Counted from the stretch's first letter, positions 34,920 through 48,370 are shown. The stretch is 64,000 nt of DNA from Salvelinus alpinus (GCF_045679555.1 NC_092096.1:19271227-19335226), one strand, 5' to 3'. Made by a program: numbers and translations. Notes: generated by a model not told the origin, from the sequence alone.

Positions 34920-35390
34920 TTTGTTTCTCTATAGTACTATTTGCCACTTAGCAATGTTATGAAGTTAGATGTAGCTAGCCCAGACAGGTTCCCAATCTCC
35001 CAACCTCATAACTAGAAACCAAGAAGCCATTTCAGGCTATCAATCAAGTTAGAGTAGCTAGCTTGTCTAACAATCTTAGCTGCCATGCCTGCTGGCAAGG
35101 TTGGTAGACATTAGAAAACATATTTTCCGAATAAGACTCACAAACCTTTCAATCTTTTACAAAGACTTTAGCAGACGTGCAGAGCAGCTTATTTAGTTAC
35201 TTTAAAAAAATAACCAAGATGAATGCTTAGATATGTCGAAAAATATATATATATTTTTACATAGAATTAAGCATAATGATTATGACTCCAGACTGCAGGA
35301 ATAAGTGTTTGAGTTATAGGTGTTTGAAAAATGCTAAATTATCAAATTTTCTTCTCATGTACTTTATACCCCGTCAGATTTTTAAGGTGC
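34920..35390 (-). repeat. Dispersed repeat, inverted partner of 8.2-8.8 kb
   Basis: 'ccatttcaggctatcaatca', 'agttagagtagctagcttgt' and 'cctgctggcaaggttggtag' are the reverse complement of text at about 8290-8440 with scattered changes. Confidence 0.5.
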
Positions 35391-35690
35391 ATGACGCCCC
35401 TGGTTGGGACTGCTTCCAGTCAAAGCTCGCATCCACTTTAAGACCCTGGGAAACTGCCCTTCTCTACCTTTAGGCTCAAACCCTACATCCCAACCCGAGC
35501 ACTCCATTCTACCATCTCTGGTCTACTGGCCCTCCCTACCCGGCAGGGGTTTAACTCCCACACAGCCCAGTCAAAGCTCTTCTCTGTCCTGGCTCCCCAA
35601 TGGTGGAACAAGGTTCCCCTTACGTCAGGACAGCGGAGTCCCTGCCCATCTTCCGTAACCCAACCTCTTTGAAGAGTATCTTAAATAAAC
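35391..35690 (+). mobile_element. LINE 3'-end coding fragment
   Basis: Plus-strand text reads, across frames, QSSSLSWLPNGGTRFPLRQD / VRTAESLPIFRN. This resembles the end of a fish LINE reverse-transcriptase polyprotein ('wwN-x-LPL-xvRxAeSlpiFr'). Frames are broken by stops at about 35473 and elsewhere. Confidence 0.55.
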
Positions 35691-36556
35691 CCCACGGCGC
35701 CTCCTGCAGTTGTGCTTAACCACATATCACAGTTGTATTGTCTCACCGAGCTCCTTAAAGCGCCAATCAGCAGTTGAAACAATAACAAAGTGAACTCCCT
35801 GCCACTGTTTTGCTAAAAAGCTGAGGGATAGGGCTAGAGAAATGTAACCCCTCTCAAATTCATAGACAGAGCCATGTGAAAAATGTTTTTAGCTACCCCA
35901 GATTGCCACTTTAAGATGAATGCACTAACTGTAGGGGAGAGTGGGGTCTGTTTTTAATACAGCATCACTCCGTCAAAGGAAATATATTATTCTTTCTAAC
36001 AAGGGTATCTACATATATTTCACAATGTTGTGTCTCTCTGGAAATAATCAGAATTCATGTAAACATTACAGTTTAGAAAAGTGGTCTCTTGGCACAACTT
36101 ACCCCGGGTATTGGGTAAGTTGAGCCGTGAGACAGGGTAAATTAAGCTGCCAACACTGTTCTGTACTTAATGAAATATTACCACTACCTTTTTAAAAGGC
36201 ATGTCTCTATTTTCCAAAGACAATTCAACACAATGACAATCGTTTTTTTTTTGTCTTCTAATCATTTTAAACACTTTTAACATAGGCCAGGCCTTGTAGT
36301 TACCTCATATCCCAGAGCCTGGGAAGAAAGCGCTTTCATTTGCTCATGTAAAATGGACTTGGAGTATGTACTGTACTGTGTGTCCATGGCAGTGATTGTT
36401 GGTGGAGTTGTTATTCTACTTTTGACCATGTGAGGGCAGCTTTGTCAAGCAACTACATCTACACCCACACCAGCCCTACCGAGAGACACACAAATACAGT
36501 CACCTCTATGTCCTCTTGACCACCTGACATAAACACCTCATCTAAAATCAAATCAA
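35691..36556. other. No gene recognised
   Basis: AT-rich DNA. The right edge (36543-36556) is 'aaaatcaaatcaaatcaaag', which I read as the left part of the dispersed element from which the 66-bp array grew. Confidence 0.4.
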
Positions 36557-39500
36557 ATCAAAGAGATGATGTGCAGGGGTACGAGGTAATTACGGTAGCT
36601 ACAGTATGGACATATAGGTAGGGGTAAAGAGATGATGTGCAGGGGTACGAGGTAATTACGGTAGCTACAGTATGGACATATAGGTAGGGGTAAAGAGATG
36701 ATGTGCAGGGGTACGAGGTAATTACGGTAGCTACAGTATGGACATATAGGTAGGGGTAAAGAGATGATGTGCAGGGGTACGAGGTAATTACGGTAGCTAC
36801 AGTATGGACATATAGGTAGGGGTAAAGAGATGATGTGCAGGGGTACGAGGTAATTACGGTAGCTACAGTATGGACATATAGGTAGGGGTAAAGAGATGAT
36901 GTGCAGGGGTACGAGGTAATTACGGTAGCTACAGTATGGACATATAGGTAGGGGTAAAGAGATGATGTGCAGGGGTACGAGGTAATTACGGTAGCTACAG
37001 TATGGACATATAGGTAGGGGTAAAGAGATGATGTGCAGGGGTACGAGGTAATTACGGTAGCTACAGTATGGACATATAGGTAGGGGTAAAGAGATGATGT
37101 GCAGGGGTACGAGGTAATTACGGTAGCTACAGTATGGACATATAGGTAGGGGTAAAGAGATGATGTGCAGGGGTACGAGGTAATTACGGTAGCTACAGTA
37201 TGGACATATAGGTAGGGGTAAAGAGATGATGTGCAGGGGTACGAGGTAATTACGGTAGCTACAGTATGGACATATAGGTAGGGGTAAAGAGATGATGTGC
37301 AGGGGTACGAGGTAATTACGGTAGCTACAGTATGGACATATAGGTAGGGGTAAAGAGATGATGTGCAGGGGTACGAGGTAATTACGGTAGCTACAGTATG
37401 GACATATAGGTAGGGGTAAAGAGATGATGTGCAGGGGTACGAGGTAATTACGGTAGCTACAGTATGGACATATAGGTAGGGGTAAAGAGATGATGTGCAG
37501 GGGTACGAGGTAATTACGGTAGCTACAGTATGGACATATAGGTAGGGGTAAAGAGATGATGTGCAGGGGTACGAGGTAATTACGGTAGCTACAGTATGGA
37601 CATATAGGTAGGGGTAAAGAGATGATGTGCAGGGGTACGAGGTAATTACGGTAGCTACAGTATGGACATATAGGTAGGGGTAAAGAGATGATGTGCAGGG
37701 GTACGAGGTAATTACGGTAGCTACAGTATGGACATATAGGTAGGGGTAAAGAGATGATGTGCAGGGGTACGAGGTAATTACGGTAGCTACAGTATGGACA
37801 TATAGGTAGGGGTAAAGAGATGATGTGCAGGGGTACGAGGTAATTACGGTAGCTACAGTATGGACATATAGGTAGGGGTAAAGAGATGATGTGCAGGGGT
37901 ACGAGGTAATTACGGTAGCTACAGTATGGACATATAGGTAGGGGTAAAGAGATGATGTGCAGGGGTACGAGGTAATTACGGTAGCTACAGTATGGACATA
38001 TAGGTAGGGGTAAAGAGATGATGTGCAGGGGTACGAGGTAATTACGGTAGCTACAGTATGGACATATAGGTAGGGGTAAAGAGATGATGTGCAGGGGTAC
38101 GAGGTAATTACGGTAGCTACAGTATGGACATATAGGTAGGGGTAAAGAGATGATGTGCAGGGGTACGAGGTAATTACGGTAGCTACAGTATGGACATATA
38201 GGTAGGGGTAAAGAGATGATGTGCAGGGGTACGAGGTAATTACGGTAGCTACAGTATGGACATATAGGTAGGGGTAAAGAGATGATGTGCAGGGGTACGA
38301 GGTAATTACGGTAGCTACAGTATGGACATATAGGTAGGGGTAAAGAGATGATGTGCAGGGGTACGAGGTAATTACGGTAGCTACAGTATGGACATATAGG
38401 TAGGGGTAAAGAGATGATGTGCAGGGGTACGAGGTAATTACGGTAGAGCAGCTACAGTATGGACATATAGGTAGGGGTAAAGAGATGATGTGCAGGGGTA
38501 CGAGGTAATTACGGTAGCTACAGTATGGACATATAGGTAGGGGTAAAGAGATGATGTGCAGGGGTACGAGGTAATTACGGTAGCTACAGTATGGACATAT
38601 AGGTAGGGGTAAAGAGATGATGTGCAGGGGTACGAGGTAATTACGGTAGCTACAGTATGGACATATAGGTAGGGGTAAAGAGATGATGTGCAGGGGTACG
38701 AGGTAATTACGGTAGCTACAGTATGGACATATAGGTAGGGGTAAAGAGATGATGTGCAGGGGTACGAGGTAATTACGGTAGCTACAGTATGGACATATAG
38801 GTAGGGGTAAAGAGATGATGTGCAGGGGTACGAGGTAATTAACGGTAGCTACAGTATGGACATATAGGTAGGGGTAAAGAGATGATGTGCAGGGGTACGA
38901 GGTAATTACGGTAGCTACAGTATGGACATATAGGTAGGGGTAAAGAGATGATGTGCAGGGGTACGAGGTAATTACGGTAGCTACAGTATGGACATATAGG
39001 TAGGGGTAAAGAGATGATGTGCAGGGGTACGAGGTAATTAAGGTAGCTACAGTATGGACATATAGGTAGGGGTAAAGAGATGATGTGCAGGGGTACGAGG
39101 TAATTACGGTAGCTACAGTATGGACATATAGGTAGGGGTAAAGAGATGATGTGCAGGGGTACGAGGTAATTACGGTAGCTACAGTATGGACATATAGGTA
39201 GGGGTAAAGAGATGATGTGCAGGGGTACGAGGTAATTACGGTAGCTACAGTATGGACATATAGGTAGGGGTAAAGAGATGATGTGCAGGGGTACGAGGTA
39301 ATTACGGTAGCTACAGTATGGACATATAGGTAGGGGTAAAGAGATGATGTGCAGGGGTACGAGGTAATTACGGTAGCTACAGTATGGACATATAGGTAGG
39401 GGTAAAGAGATGATGTGCAGGGGTACGAGGTAATTACGGTAGCTACAGTATGGACATATAGGTAGGGGTAAAGAGATGATGTGCAGGGGTACGAGGTAAT

Positions 39501-40908
39501 TACGGTAGCTACAGTATGGACATATAGGTAGGGGTAAAGAGATGATGTGCAGGGGTACGAGGTAATTACGGTAGCTACAGTATGGACATATAGGTAGGGG
39601 TAAAGAGATGATGTGCAGGGGTACGAGGTAATTACAGGTAGCTACAGTATGGACATATAGGTAGGGGTAAAGAGATGATGTGCAGGGGTACGAGGTAATT
39701 ACGGTAGCTACAGTATGGACATATAGGTAGGGGTAAAGAGATGATGTGCAGGGGTACGAGGTAATTAAGGTAGCTACAGTATGGACATATAGGTAGGGGT
39801 AAAGAGATGATGTGCAGGGGTACGAGGTAATTACGGGAGCTACAGTATGGACATATAGGTAGGGGTAAAGAGATGATGTGCAGGGGTACGAGGTAATTAC
39901 GGTAGCTACAGTATGGACATATAGGTAGGGGTAAAGAGATGATGTGCAGGGGTACGAGGTAATTAAGGTAGCTACAGTATGGACATATAGGTAGGGGTAA
40001 AGAGATGATGTGCAGGGGTACGAGGTAATTACGGTAGCTACAGTATGGACATATAGGTAGGGGTAAAGAGATGATGTGCAGGGGTACGAGGTAATTACGG
40101 TAGCTACAGTATGGACATATAGGTAGGGGTAAAGAGATGATGTGCAGGGGTACGAGGTAATTACGGTAGCTACAGTATGGACATATAGGTAGGGGTAAAG
40201 AGATGATGTGCAGGGGTACGAGGTAATTACGGTAGCTACAGTATGGACATATAGGTAGGGGTAAAGAGATGATGTGCAGGGGTACGAGGTAATTACGGTA
40301 GCTACAGTATGGACATATAGGTAGGGGTAAAGAGATGATGTGCAGGGGTACGAGGTAATTAAGGTAGCTACAGTATGGACATATAGGTAGGGGTAAAGAG
40401 ATGATGTGCAGGGGTACGAGGAAATTAAGGTAGCTACAGTATGGACATATAGGTAGGGGTAAAGAGATGATGTGCAGGGGTACGAGGTAATTAAGGTAGC
40501 TACAGTATGGACATATAGGTAGGGGTAAAGAGATGATGTGCAGGGGTACGAGGTAATTAAGGTAGCTACAGTATGGACATATAGGTAGGGGTAAAGAGAT
40601 GATGTGCAGGGGTACGAGGTAATTACGGTAGCTACAGTATGGACATATAGGTAGGGGTAAAGAGATGATGTGCAGGGGTACGAGGTAATTACGGTAGCTA
40701 CAGTATGGACATATAGGTAGGGGTAAAGAGATGATGTGCAGGGGTACGAGGTAATTACGGTAGCTACAGTATGGACATATAGGTAGGGGTAAAGAGATGA
40801 TGTGCAGGGGTACGAGGTAGCTACAGTATGGACATATAGGTAGGGGTAAAGAGAGGATGTGCAGGGGTACGAGGTAGCTACAGTATGGACATATAGGTAG
40901 GGGTAAAG
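36557..40908 (+). repeat. 66-bp minisatellite, about 66 copies, highly homogeneous
   Basis: The unit contains 'gtaaagagatgatgtgcagg', 'ggtacgaggtaattacggta' and 'gctacagtatggacatatag'. Copies from about 36.6 to 38.4 kb look identical by eye. Rare variants are an extra 'agcagc' (about 38447), 'ttaacgg' (about 38839) and 'ttaagg' units (39.0 kb onward, clustered at 40.3-40.6 kb). The last two units are shorter. The right flank 'taaagtgaataggtaacagg' to 'gcttgtcctg' and the left flank resemble a common salmonid dispersed repeat, so the unit is probably an amplified internal piece. The 460-codon minus-strand open frame (41014-39632) is an artefact of a stop-free 22-codon unit. Confidence 0.98.
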
Positions 40909-41354
40909 TGAATAGGTAACAGGATAGATAATAAGCAGCAGCGGGTAGCCATTTGATTAGACTACTTATCAGTCTTATGGCTTGTCCTGTCCACGTGACT
41001 CTAGCTGTCCACACACACTATGCTGCTGTTATGACGAAGCCACATCTGCAGATACTAAAGAATTTCTCATGAGGGTTGGTCTGATTACGTAACTACTTTA
41101 CTTAACTACTTCATTACGCCACCTCTTTTGAGTCAGTGGGCTGACGAGGGAAATTCAAATATAACCTCCCAACAGCGATTCCTTAGGGTCACATAGGACT
41201 TCCATAAGGCTCCCATTTAGGAGACAAGTAGTGCATTCCAATATCCACACTAGGATAGCACTTAGAATGAATGACCAATACATTACTTCATTCTACGCGC
41301 TATACTAGTGTGGTATGACAGTGAAATAAATCAGTTAGCAGGAGAATGACAGTG

Positions 41355-41435
41355 ATTATGCTCCAAATGGCACTCTATTCCCTATATAGTGCCCACAATT
41401 ACTGCACTACATTAGGGAATAGGGTGTGACTATTA
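41355..41435. mobile_element. Palindromic MITE copy (11699 family)
   Basis: 'ctccaaatggcactctattc' and 'cctatatagtgcccac' pair with 'tgcactacattagggaatag'. This copy is shortened in the centre. Confidence 0.55.
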
Positions 41436-41474
41436 CAGATGGAGAGCTGTTGTGATGGTGGGATGTTGACATCC

Positions 41475-41990
41475 TCCAATAGTCTCTCTCTCTTGCCATC
41501 TACCATCAGATCAGTGTCCACCTCTCCCTCTGGCCATCTCCCATCAGATCAGTGTCCACCCCTCTCTCTGGCCATCTCCCATCAGATCAGTGTCCACACC
41601 TCTCTCTGGCCATCTCCCATCAGATCAGTGTCCACCCCTCTCTCTGGCCATCTCCCATCAGATCAGTGTCCACACCTCTCTCTGGGTATCTCCCATCAGA
41701 TCAGTGTCCACACCTCTCTCTGGCCATCTCCCATCAGATCAGTGTCCACACCTCTCTCTGGCCATCTCCCATCAGATCAGTGTCCACACCTCTCTCTGGC
41801 CATCTCCCATCAGATCAGTGTCCACCCATCTCTCTGGCCATCTCCCATCAGATCAGTGTCCACCCATCTCTCTGGCCGTCTCCCATCAGATCAGTGTCCA
41901 CCCATCTCTCTGGCCGTCTCCCATCAGATCAGTGTCCACCCCTCTCTCTGGCCATCTCCCATCAGATCAGTGTCCACCCCTCTCTGGCAG
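41475..41990 (+). repeat. 38-bp minisatellite, about 13 copies
   Basis: The unit contains 'ccatctcccatcagatcagt' then 'gtccacacctctctctgg'. Since 38 is not a multiple of three, three overlapping frames each appear open; none is a gene. Confidence 0.96.
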
Positions 41991-43079
41991 GATAGTTTGG
42001 GAAACCTATTATAGTGTACTCTAATATACTGTACAGTAACATTGATGCAGTGTGTGTGTGTGGGGACTTTGATACACCCTCTGCTACGAGGGGCTTGTTG
42101 ACAAGACAAGAACCCAAACGCTTTCATCCTTTTGTATTTCATTTTAGCAGAGCCGTTAGTGCCCTGGGCTAACGAGGACGTCTTTACAGAGCTCTTGCCC
42201 CTGTTCAGTGTTTACACTCAAATATACAGAACAGACGAATACATTCAGGACAACGTCTTCTGAACAGACTGTATTGTATAGCAAAGGGTTCTGTATGTTG
42301 GGGCTTTAAGAGATGTAGAGGAACGGAAGTCTGGCCTGGCTGTTGGAAGTCTGGCCTGGCCTGGCTGTTGGAAGTCTGGCCTGGCTGTTGGACCAGTGTC
42401 GGCCAGAGTTCAGTCAGTCATGGCTGAGATTGCAGAGGAGAGGAGCCCCAGACCAGACCTGGAAGGGGTATCTGGCTGGCATTCTCTAAATGTGTTGCCC
42501 ACTTCTCCTCTGCTAGGCAGGCAGGGCAGGGCAGGCAAGGCTGGGGCATTTGGTTAGAAGCCTAGTTTCCACACAGCCAGCCGATTCACTGACGTGGGCA
42601 GGCGGACATCTCACCACTCTTCATGCCAACCCAGTCCAGGCCACAGTCAGGAACACCAACAGGCTTAACAGACAGAGGAGGAATCACATCTCAGTCAGAA
42701 GAGTTCACACAGACCTGCTCAGCAGCATGGACAGAAACATTGCTCAAAACTACACACGGAAGAACGCACACAGACACACACACACACACAATAGCTGATC
42801 TCTTGAATAAAATGAGTCTCGATCAACATTCTCTGACTACAAAACACTCATGTTGAGTGTGGGTGGCTTCATAAAGCACCAAGCTCTCCTTTCTGAACCA
42901 TTAAGTAGTGGTGAGTATTAGGTTTGTCCTCACTGGACTTTATTAAACAGTTGTTGCTACAGCCCAACTGCAGCCCAACAAAGCTTTCATCTGTAGTCCA
43001 AAATACACTGTTAGGATGTAGGGAGGAAAAACACTGGTCCACTGTGTTCAGTCAGTCAACACACACATCACTTACCCAT
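41991..43079. other. No gene recognised
   Basis: Contains a small direct repeat at about 42328-42390 ('ggaagtctggcctggc' three times) and a CA tract at about 42774-42790. No exon that I can support. Confidence 0.45.
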
Positions 43080-46000
43080 TAGTGTTGACCGCACCATGGG
43101 TTTTACCCATTACAGTGCTGACCGTGTCATGGGTTTTACCCATTCGTGTTGACCGTGTAATGGGTTTTACCCATTACAGTGTTGACCGTACCATGGGTTT
43201 TACCCATTACAGTGTTGACCATGTCATGGGTTTTACCCATTACAATGTTGACCATATCATGGTTTTGCCCATTACAGTGTTGACCATAACATGGTTTTAC
43301 CCATTACAGTGATGACCGTGTCATGGGTTTATCCATTACAGTGTTGACCTAGTCATGGGTTTTACCCATTACAGTGTTGACCTAGTCATGGGTTTTACCC
43401 ATTACAGTGTTGACCGTGTCATGGGTTTTACCCATTACAGTGTTGACCGTGTCATGGTTTTACCCATTACACTGTTGACCGTGTCATGGGTTTTACCCAT
43501 TACAGTGTTGACCGTGTCATGGGTTTTACCCATTAAAGTGCTGACCGTGTCATGGGTTTACCCATTACAGTGTTGACCGTGTCATGGGTTTACCCATTAC
43601 AGTGTTGACCGTGTCATGGGTTTTACCCATTACAGTGTTGACCGTGTCATGGGTTTTACCCATTACAGTGTTGACCGTGTCATGTGTTTTACCCATTACA
43701 GTGTTGACCGTGTCATGGGTTTACCCATTACAGTGTTGACCGTACCATGGGTTTTACCCATTACAGTGTTGACCGTGTAATGGGTTTTACCCATTCCAGT
43801 GTTGACCGTGTAATGGGTTTTACCCATTACACTGTTGACCGTGTCATGGGTTTTACCCATTACAGTGTTGACTGTGTCATGGGTTTTACCCATTAAAGTG
43901 CTGACCGTGTCATGGGTTTTACCCATTACAGTGTTGACCGTATCATGGGTTTTACCCATTACAGTGTTGACCGTGTCATGGTTTTACCCATTACAGTGTT
44001 GACCGTGTCATGGGTTTTACCCATTACAGTGTTGACCGTGTCATGGTTTTACCCATTACAGTGTTGACCGTGCCATGTGTTTTACCCATTACAGTGTTGA
44101 CCGTGTCATGGTTTTACCCATTACAGTGTTGACCGCACCATGGGTTTTACCCATTACAGTGTTGACCGCACCATGGTTTTACCCATTACAGTGTTGACCG
44201 TGTCATGGGTTTACCCATTACAGTGTTGACCGCACCATGGTTTTACCCATTACAGTGTTGACCCTGTCATGGTTTTACCCATTACAGTGTTGACCGTGTC
44301 ATGGTTTTTACCCATTACAGTGTTGACCGTGTCATGGTTTTACCCATTACAGTGTTGACCGTGTCATGGGTTTTACCCATTACAGTGTTGACCGTGTCAT
44401 GGTTTTACCCATTACAGTGTTGACCGTGTCATGGTTTTTACCCATTACAGTGTTGACCGTGTCATGGTTTTTACCCATTACAGTGTTGACCGTGCCATGG
44501 GTTTTACCCATTACAGTGTTGACCGTGTCATGGTTTTACCCATTGCAGTGTTGACCGTGTAATGGGTTTTACCCATTACAGTGTTGACCGTGTCATGGGT
44601 TTACCCATTACAGTGTTGACCGCACCATGGTTTTACCCATTACAGTGTTGACCCTGTCATGGTTTTACCCATTACAGTGTTGACCCTGTCATGGTTTTAC
44701 CCATTACAGTGTTGACCGTGTCATGGGTTTTACCCATTACAGTGTTGACCGTGTCACGGTTTTACCCATTAAAGTGCTGACCGTGTCATGGGTTTTACCC
44801 ATTACAGTGTTGGCCGTGTAATGGGTTTTACCCATTACAGTGTTGACCGTGTCATGGGTTTTACCCATTACAGTGTTGACCGTGTCATGTGTTTTACCTA
44901 TTGCAGTGTTGACCGTGTCATGGTTTTTACCCATTACAGTGTTGACCGTGTCATGGTTTTTACCCATTACAGTGTTGACCGTGCCATGGGTTTTACCCAT
45001 TACAGTGTTGACCGTGTCATGGTTTTAGCCATTGCAGTGTTGACCGTGTAATGGGTTTTACCCATTACAGTGTTGACCGTGTCATGGGTTTACCCATTAC
45101 AGTGTTGACCGCACCATGGTTTTACCCATTACAGTGTTGACCCTGTCATGGTTTTACCCATTACAGTGTTGACCGTGTCATGGGTTTTACCCATTACAGT
45201 GTTGACCGTGTCACGGTTTTACCCATTAAAGTGCTGACCGTGTCATGGGTTTTACCCATTACAGTGTTGACCGTGTCATGGTTTTACCCATTACAGTGTT
45301 GACCGTGCCATGTGTTTTACCCATTACAGTGTTGACCGTGTCATGGTTTTACCCATTACAGTGTTGACCGCACCATGGGTTTTACCCATTACAGTGTTGA
45401 CCGCACCATGGTTTTACCCATTACAGTGTTGACCGTGTCATGGGTTTACCCATTACAGTGTTGACCGCGCCATGGTTTTACCCATTACAGTGTTGACCCT
45501 GTCATGGTTTTACCCATTACAGTGTTGACCGTGTCATGGTTTTTACCCATTACAGTGTTGACCGTGTCATGGTTTTACCCATTACAGTGTTGACCGTGTC
45601 ATGGGTTTTACCCATTACAGTGTTGACCGTGTCATGGTTTTACCCATTACAGTGTTGACCGTGTCATGGTTTTTACCCATTACAGTGTTGACCGTGTCAT
45701 GGTTTTTACCCATTACAGTGTTGACCGTGCCATGGGTTTTACCCATTACAATGTTGACCGTGTCATGGTTTTACCCATTGCAGTGTTGACCGTGTAATGG
45801 GTTTTACCCATTACAGTGTTGACCGTGTCATGGGTTTACCCATTACAGTGTTGACCGCACCATGGTTTTACCCATTACAGTGTTGACCCTGTCATGGTTT
45901 TACCCATTACAGTGTTGACCGTGTCATCGGTTTTACCCATTACAGTGTTGACCGTGTCACGGTTTTACCCATTAAAGTGCTGACCGTGTCATGGGTTTTA

Positions 46001-46845
46001 CCCATTACAGTGTTGGCCGTGTAATGGGTTTTACCCATTACAGTGTTGACCGTGTCATGGGTTTTACCCATTACAGTGTTGACCGTGTCATGTGTTTTAC
46101 CTATTGCAGTGTTGACCGTGTCATGGTTTTTACCCATTACAGTGTTGACCGTGTCATGGTTTTTACCCATTACAGTGTTGACCGTGCCATGGGTTTTACC
46201 CATTACAGTGTTGACCGTGTCATGGTTTTAGCCATTGCAGTGTTGACCGTGTAATGGGTTTTACCCATTACAGTGTTGACCGTGTCATGGGTTTACCCAT
46301 TACAGTGTTGACCGCACCATGGTTTTACCCATTACAGTGTTGACCCTGTCATGGTTTTACCCATTACAGTGTTGACCGTGTCATGGGTTTTACCCATTAC
46401 AGTGTTGACCGTGTCACGGTTTTACCCATTAAAGTGCTGACCGTGTCATGGGTTTTACCCATTACAGTGTTGGCCGTGTAATGGGTTTTACCCATTACAG
46501 TGTTGGCCGTGTAATGGGTTTTACCCATTACAGTGTTGACCGTGTCATGGGTTTTACCCATTACAGTGTTGACCGTGTCATGTGTTTTACCTATTGCAGT
46601 GTTGACCGTGTCCTGGGTTTTACCCATTACAGTGTTGACCGTGTCATGGGTTTTACCCATTACAGTTTTACCCATTACAGTGTTGCCCGTGTCATGGGTT
46701 TTACCAATTACAGTTTTACCCATTACAGTGTTGACCGTGTCACAGTTTTACCCATTGCAGTGTTGACCGTGTCATGGTCTTACCCATTACAGTGTTGACC
46801 GTGTCACGGTTTTACCCATTACAGTGCTGACCGTGTCATGGTTTT
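43080..46845 (+). repeat. 33-bp minisatellite, about 115 copies, higher-order structure
   Basis: The unit contains 'cattacagtgttgaccgtgt' then 'catgggttttacc'. Units of 30-32 bp arise by loss of G or T in 'gggtttt'. Identical translations at 44737-45000 and 45940-46203, and at 44788-45051 and 45991-46254, show a 1203-bp higher-order duplication. A further partial copy begins about 457 bp later at 46397. Confidence 0.97.
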
Positions 46846-46854
46846 ACTATTAGT

Positions 46855-46950
46855 GTGTGTCCCAAATGACACCCTATTCCCTGCATTGTACTCTACTTTT
46901 GACCATTTTGACAAATGTAGGGAACAGGGTACCATTTGAGGGACACCCTA
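46855..46950. mobile_element. Palindromic MITE copy (11699 family)
   Basis: 'gtgtcccaaatgacacccta' at the left pairs with 'gggtaccatttgagggacac' at the right, with 'ctacttttgaccat' in the centre. Confidence 0.62.
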
Positions 46951-47079
46951 ATTCTCTGATAATAAATCAAATAATGTCTTCTCTTTACTCCTCCCGTCAT
47001 CACTACATTTATTATTATTACCAACAATTCTCTATTCATTAAGATTATTGCAGAGCTTTAATTGACTGTCAACATAGGA

Positions 47080-47445
47080 GAGAGAGAACGAGAGAGGAGA
47101 GAGAACGAGAGAGGAGAGAGAGAACGAGAGAGGAGAGAGAGAACGAGAGATGAGATGAGAGAGAGAACGAGAGAGGAGAGAGAGAACGAGAGATGAGAGA
47201 GAGAACGAGAGGAGAGAACGAGAGAGGAGAGAACGAGAGGGGAGAGAGAACGAGAGGGGAGAGAGGGGAGATAACGAGAGGGGAGAGAACGAGAGGGGAG
47301 AGAACGAGAGGGGAGAGAGGGGAGAGAACGAGAGGGGAGAGACGAGAGAGAACGAGAGGGGAGAGACGAGAGAGAACGAGAGGGGAGAGAGAGAACGAGA
47401 GATGAGGGAGAATGAGAGAGGAGGGAGAACGAGAGAGGAGAGAGG
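47080..47445 (+). repeat. Purine-rich (GAGAGGAGAGAAC) array
   Basis: Strand-asymmetric run of 'agagaggagagagaacg' units with 'ggggagagaacgagag' variants. Every base is A or G except the C in 'aacgag' and rare T. A polypurine tract like this can adopt triplex structure (established property of such tracts). Confidence 0.9.
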
Positions 47446-47698
47446 GACATACATAAGAGGAGAAGAGTGAGAAAGAACCATGGAGAACAAGAGAGAAAGT
47501 GACAAAGAAAATGAAAAAAGAGAATGCATAAATGAGTCAGTCAGTGATGACTTGTGCAGTCTGATTGTAATTAGAGATCAAAGAGTTCCCCTGCTGTGTC
47601 CGTCTGTCTGGCTGGTGTGGGTCCTCTAGAGTGGGCAGAGACTGGGTATGTGACTGGCAACCATAGCAACACCAGACAGTCTGCTGATGCCATCTACC

Positions 47699-47785
47699 CC
47701 TAGGCACCCTATTCCCTATATAGGGCACTACTTTCTTTTTCTACCAGGGCCCTATAGGGAATAGGGTGCCGTTTGAGACGTATTC
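47699..47785. mobile_element. Palindromic MITE copy (11699 family)
   Basis: The best-preserved copy in the window: 'aggcaccctattccctatat' against 'ctatagggaatagggtgccg'. Confidence 0.7.
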
Positions 47786-47898
47786 TCAGTCATAGCCACC
47801 TGCTATGGTAACAGAGGGGTTCTGAGACCAATCACAACCTGAGGAAAGAGTCTCACAATTCCCTCTCAATTCCTGTTAATATTCATGACAGAGTTGTG

Positions 47899-48072
47899 CA
47901 AGTGTCTGAGTTAGGTGCTAAGTCATATCCCATATTAGGATTAGTCGTCATTCATCCAAGTGTCTGAGTTAGGTGCTAAGTCATATCCCATATTAGGATT
48001 AGTCCTCATTCATCCAAGTGTCTGAGTTAGGTGCTTAGTCATATCCCATATTAGGATTGGTCCTCATTCATC
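47899..48072 (+). repeat. 58-bp direct repeat, three copies
   Basis: Three near-identical copies starting at 47899, 47957 and 48015, containing 'caagtgtctgagttaggtgc' then 'catatcccatattaggatt'. Confidence 0.9.
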
Positions 48073-48254
48073 CATATAGCTGGCAAGCCTAGAGAACCCA
48101 GCATCCTCAGATGAACTGAGACTAATCCTGTAGTTGAGGAAAGACTCGAATTTCAATTCAAAAGACGCATTAATATTTATCAGAGTTACACAAGTGTCCC
48201 CATTTGACCCTACGAGTGGTGAACACAGTAAGGAGCAACCTAACATTGCTCAGA

Positions 48255-48370
48255 TGAACTTAGGCAGTGCCCCAAATACCACTATTGCCTTTATAGTGCA
48301 CTTTTTGGGGGGGCCCCGCTGGCCCTGGTCAAAGGTAGCGCACTATATCAGGAACATTTGGGACGCACCT
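48255..48370. mobile_element. Palindromic MITE copy (11699 family), diverged
   Basis: 'gccccaaataccactattgc' at the left and 'gaacatttgggacgca' at the right, with 'ctggccctggtcaaaggtag' inside. Confidence 0.55.

Noticed and set aside
39632-41014. 460-codon open frame on the minus strand (LPICPYCSY... repeats)
   Set aside because: The frame coincides with the 66-bp array, whose 22-codon unit lacks stops. There is no start context, no unique domain, and its ends match the array edges.
42550-42856. Two overlapping plus-strand frames with Thr/His-rich ends
   Set aside because: They run into a CA tract and show no conserved motif or splice sites.
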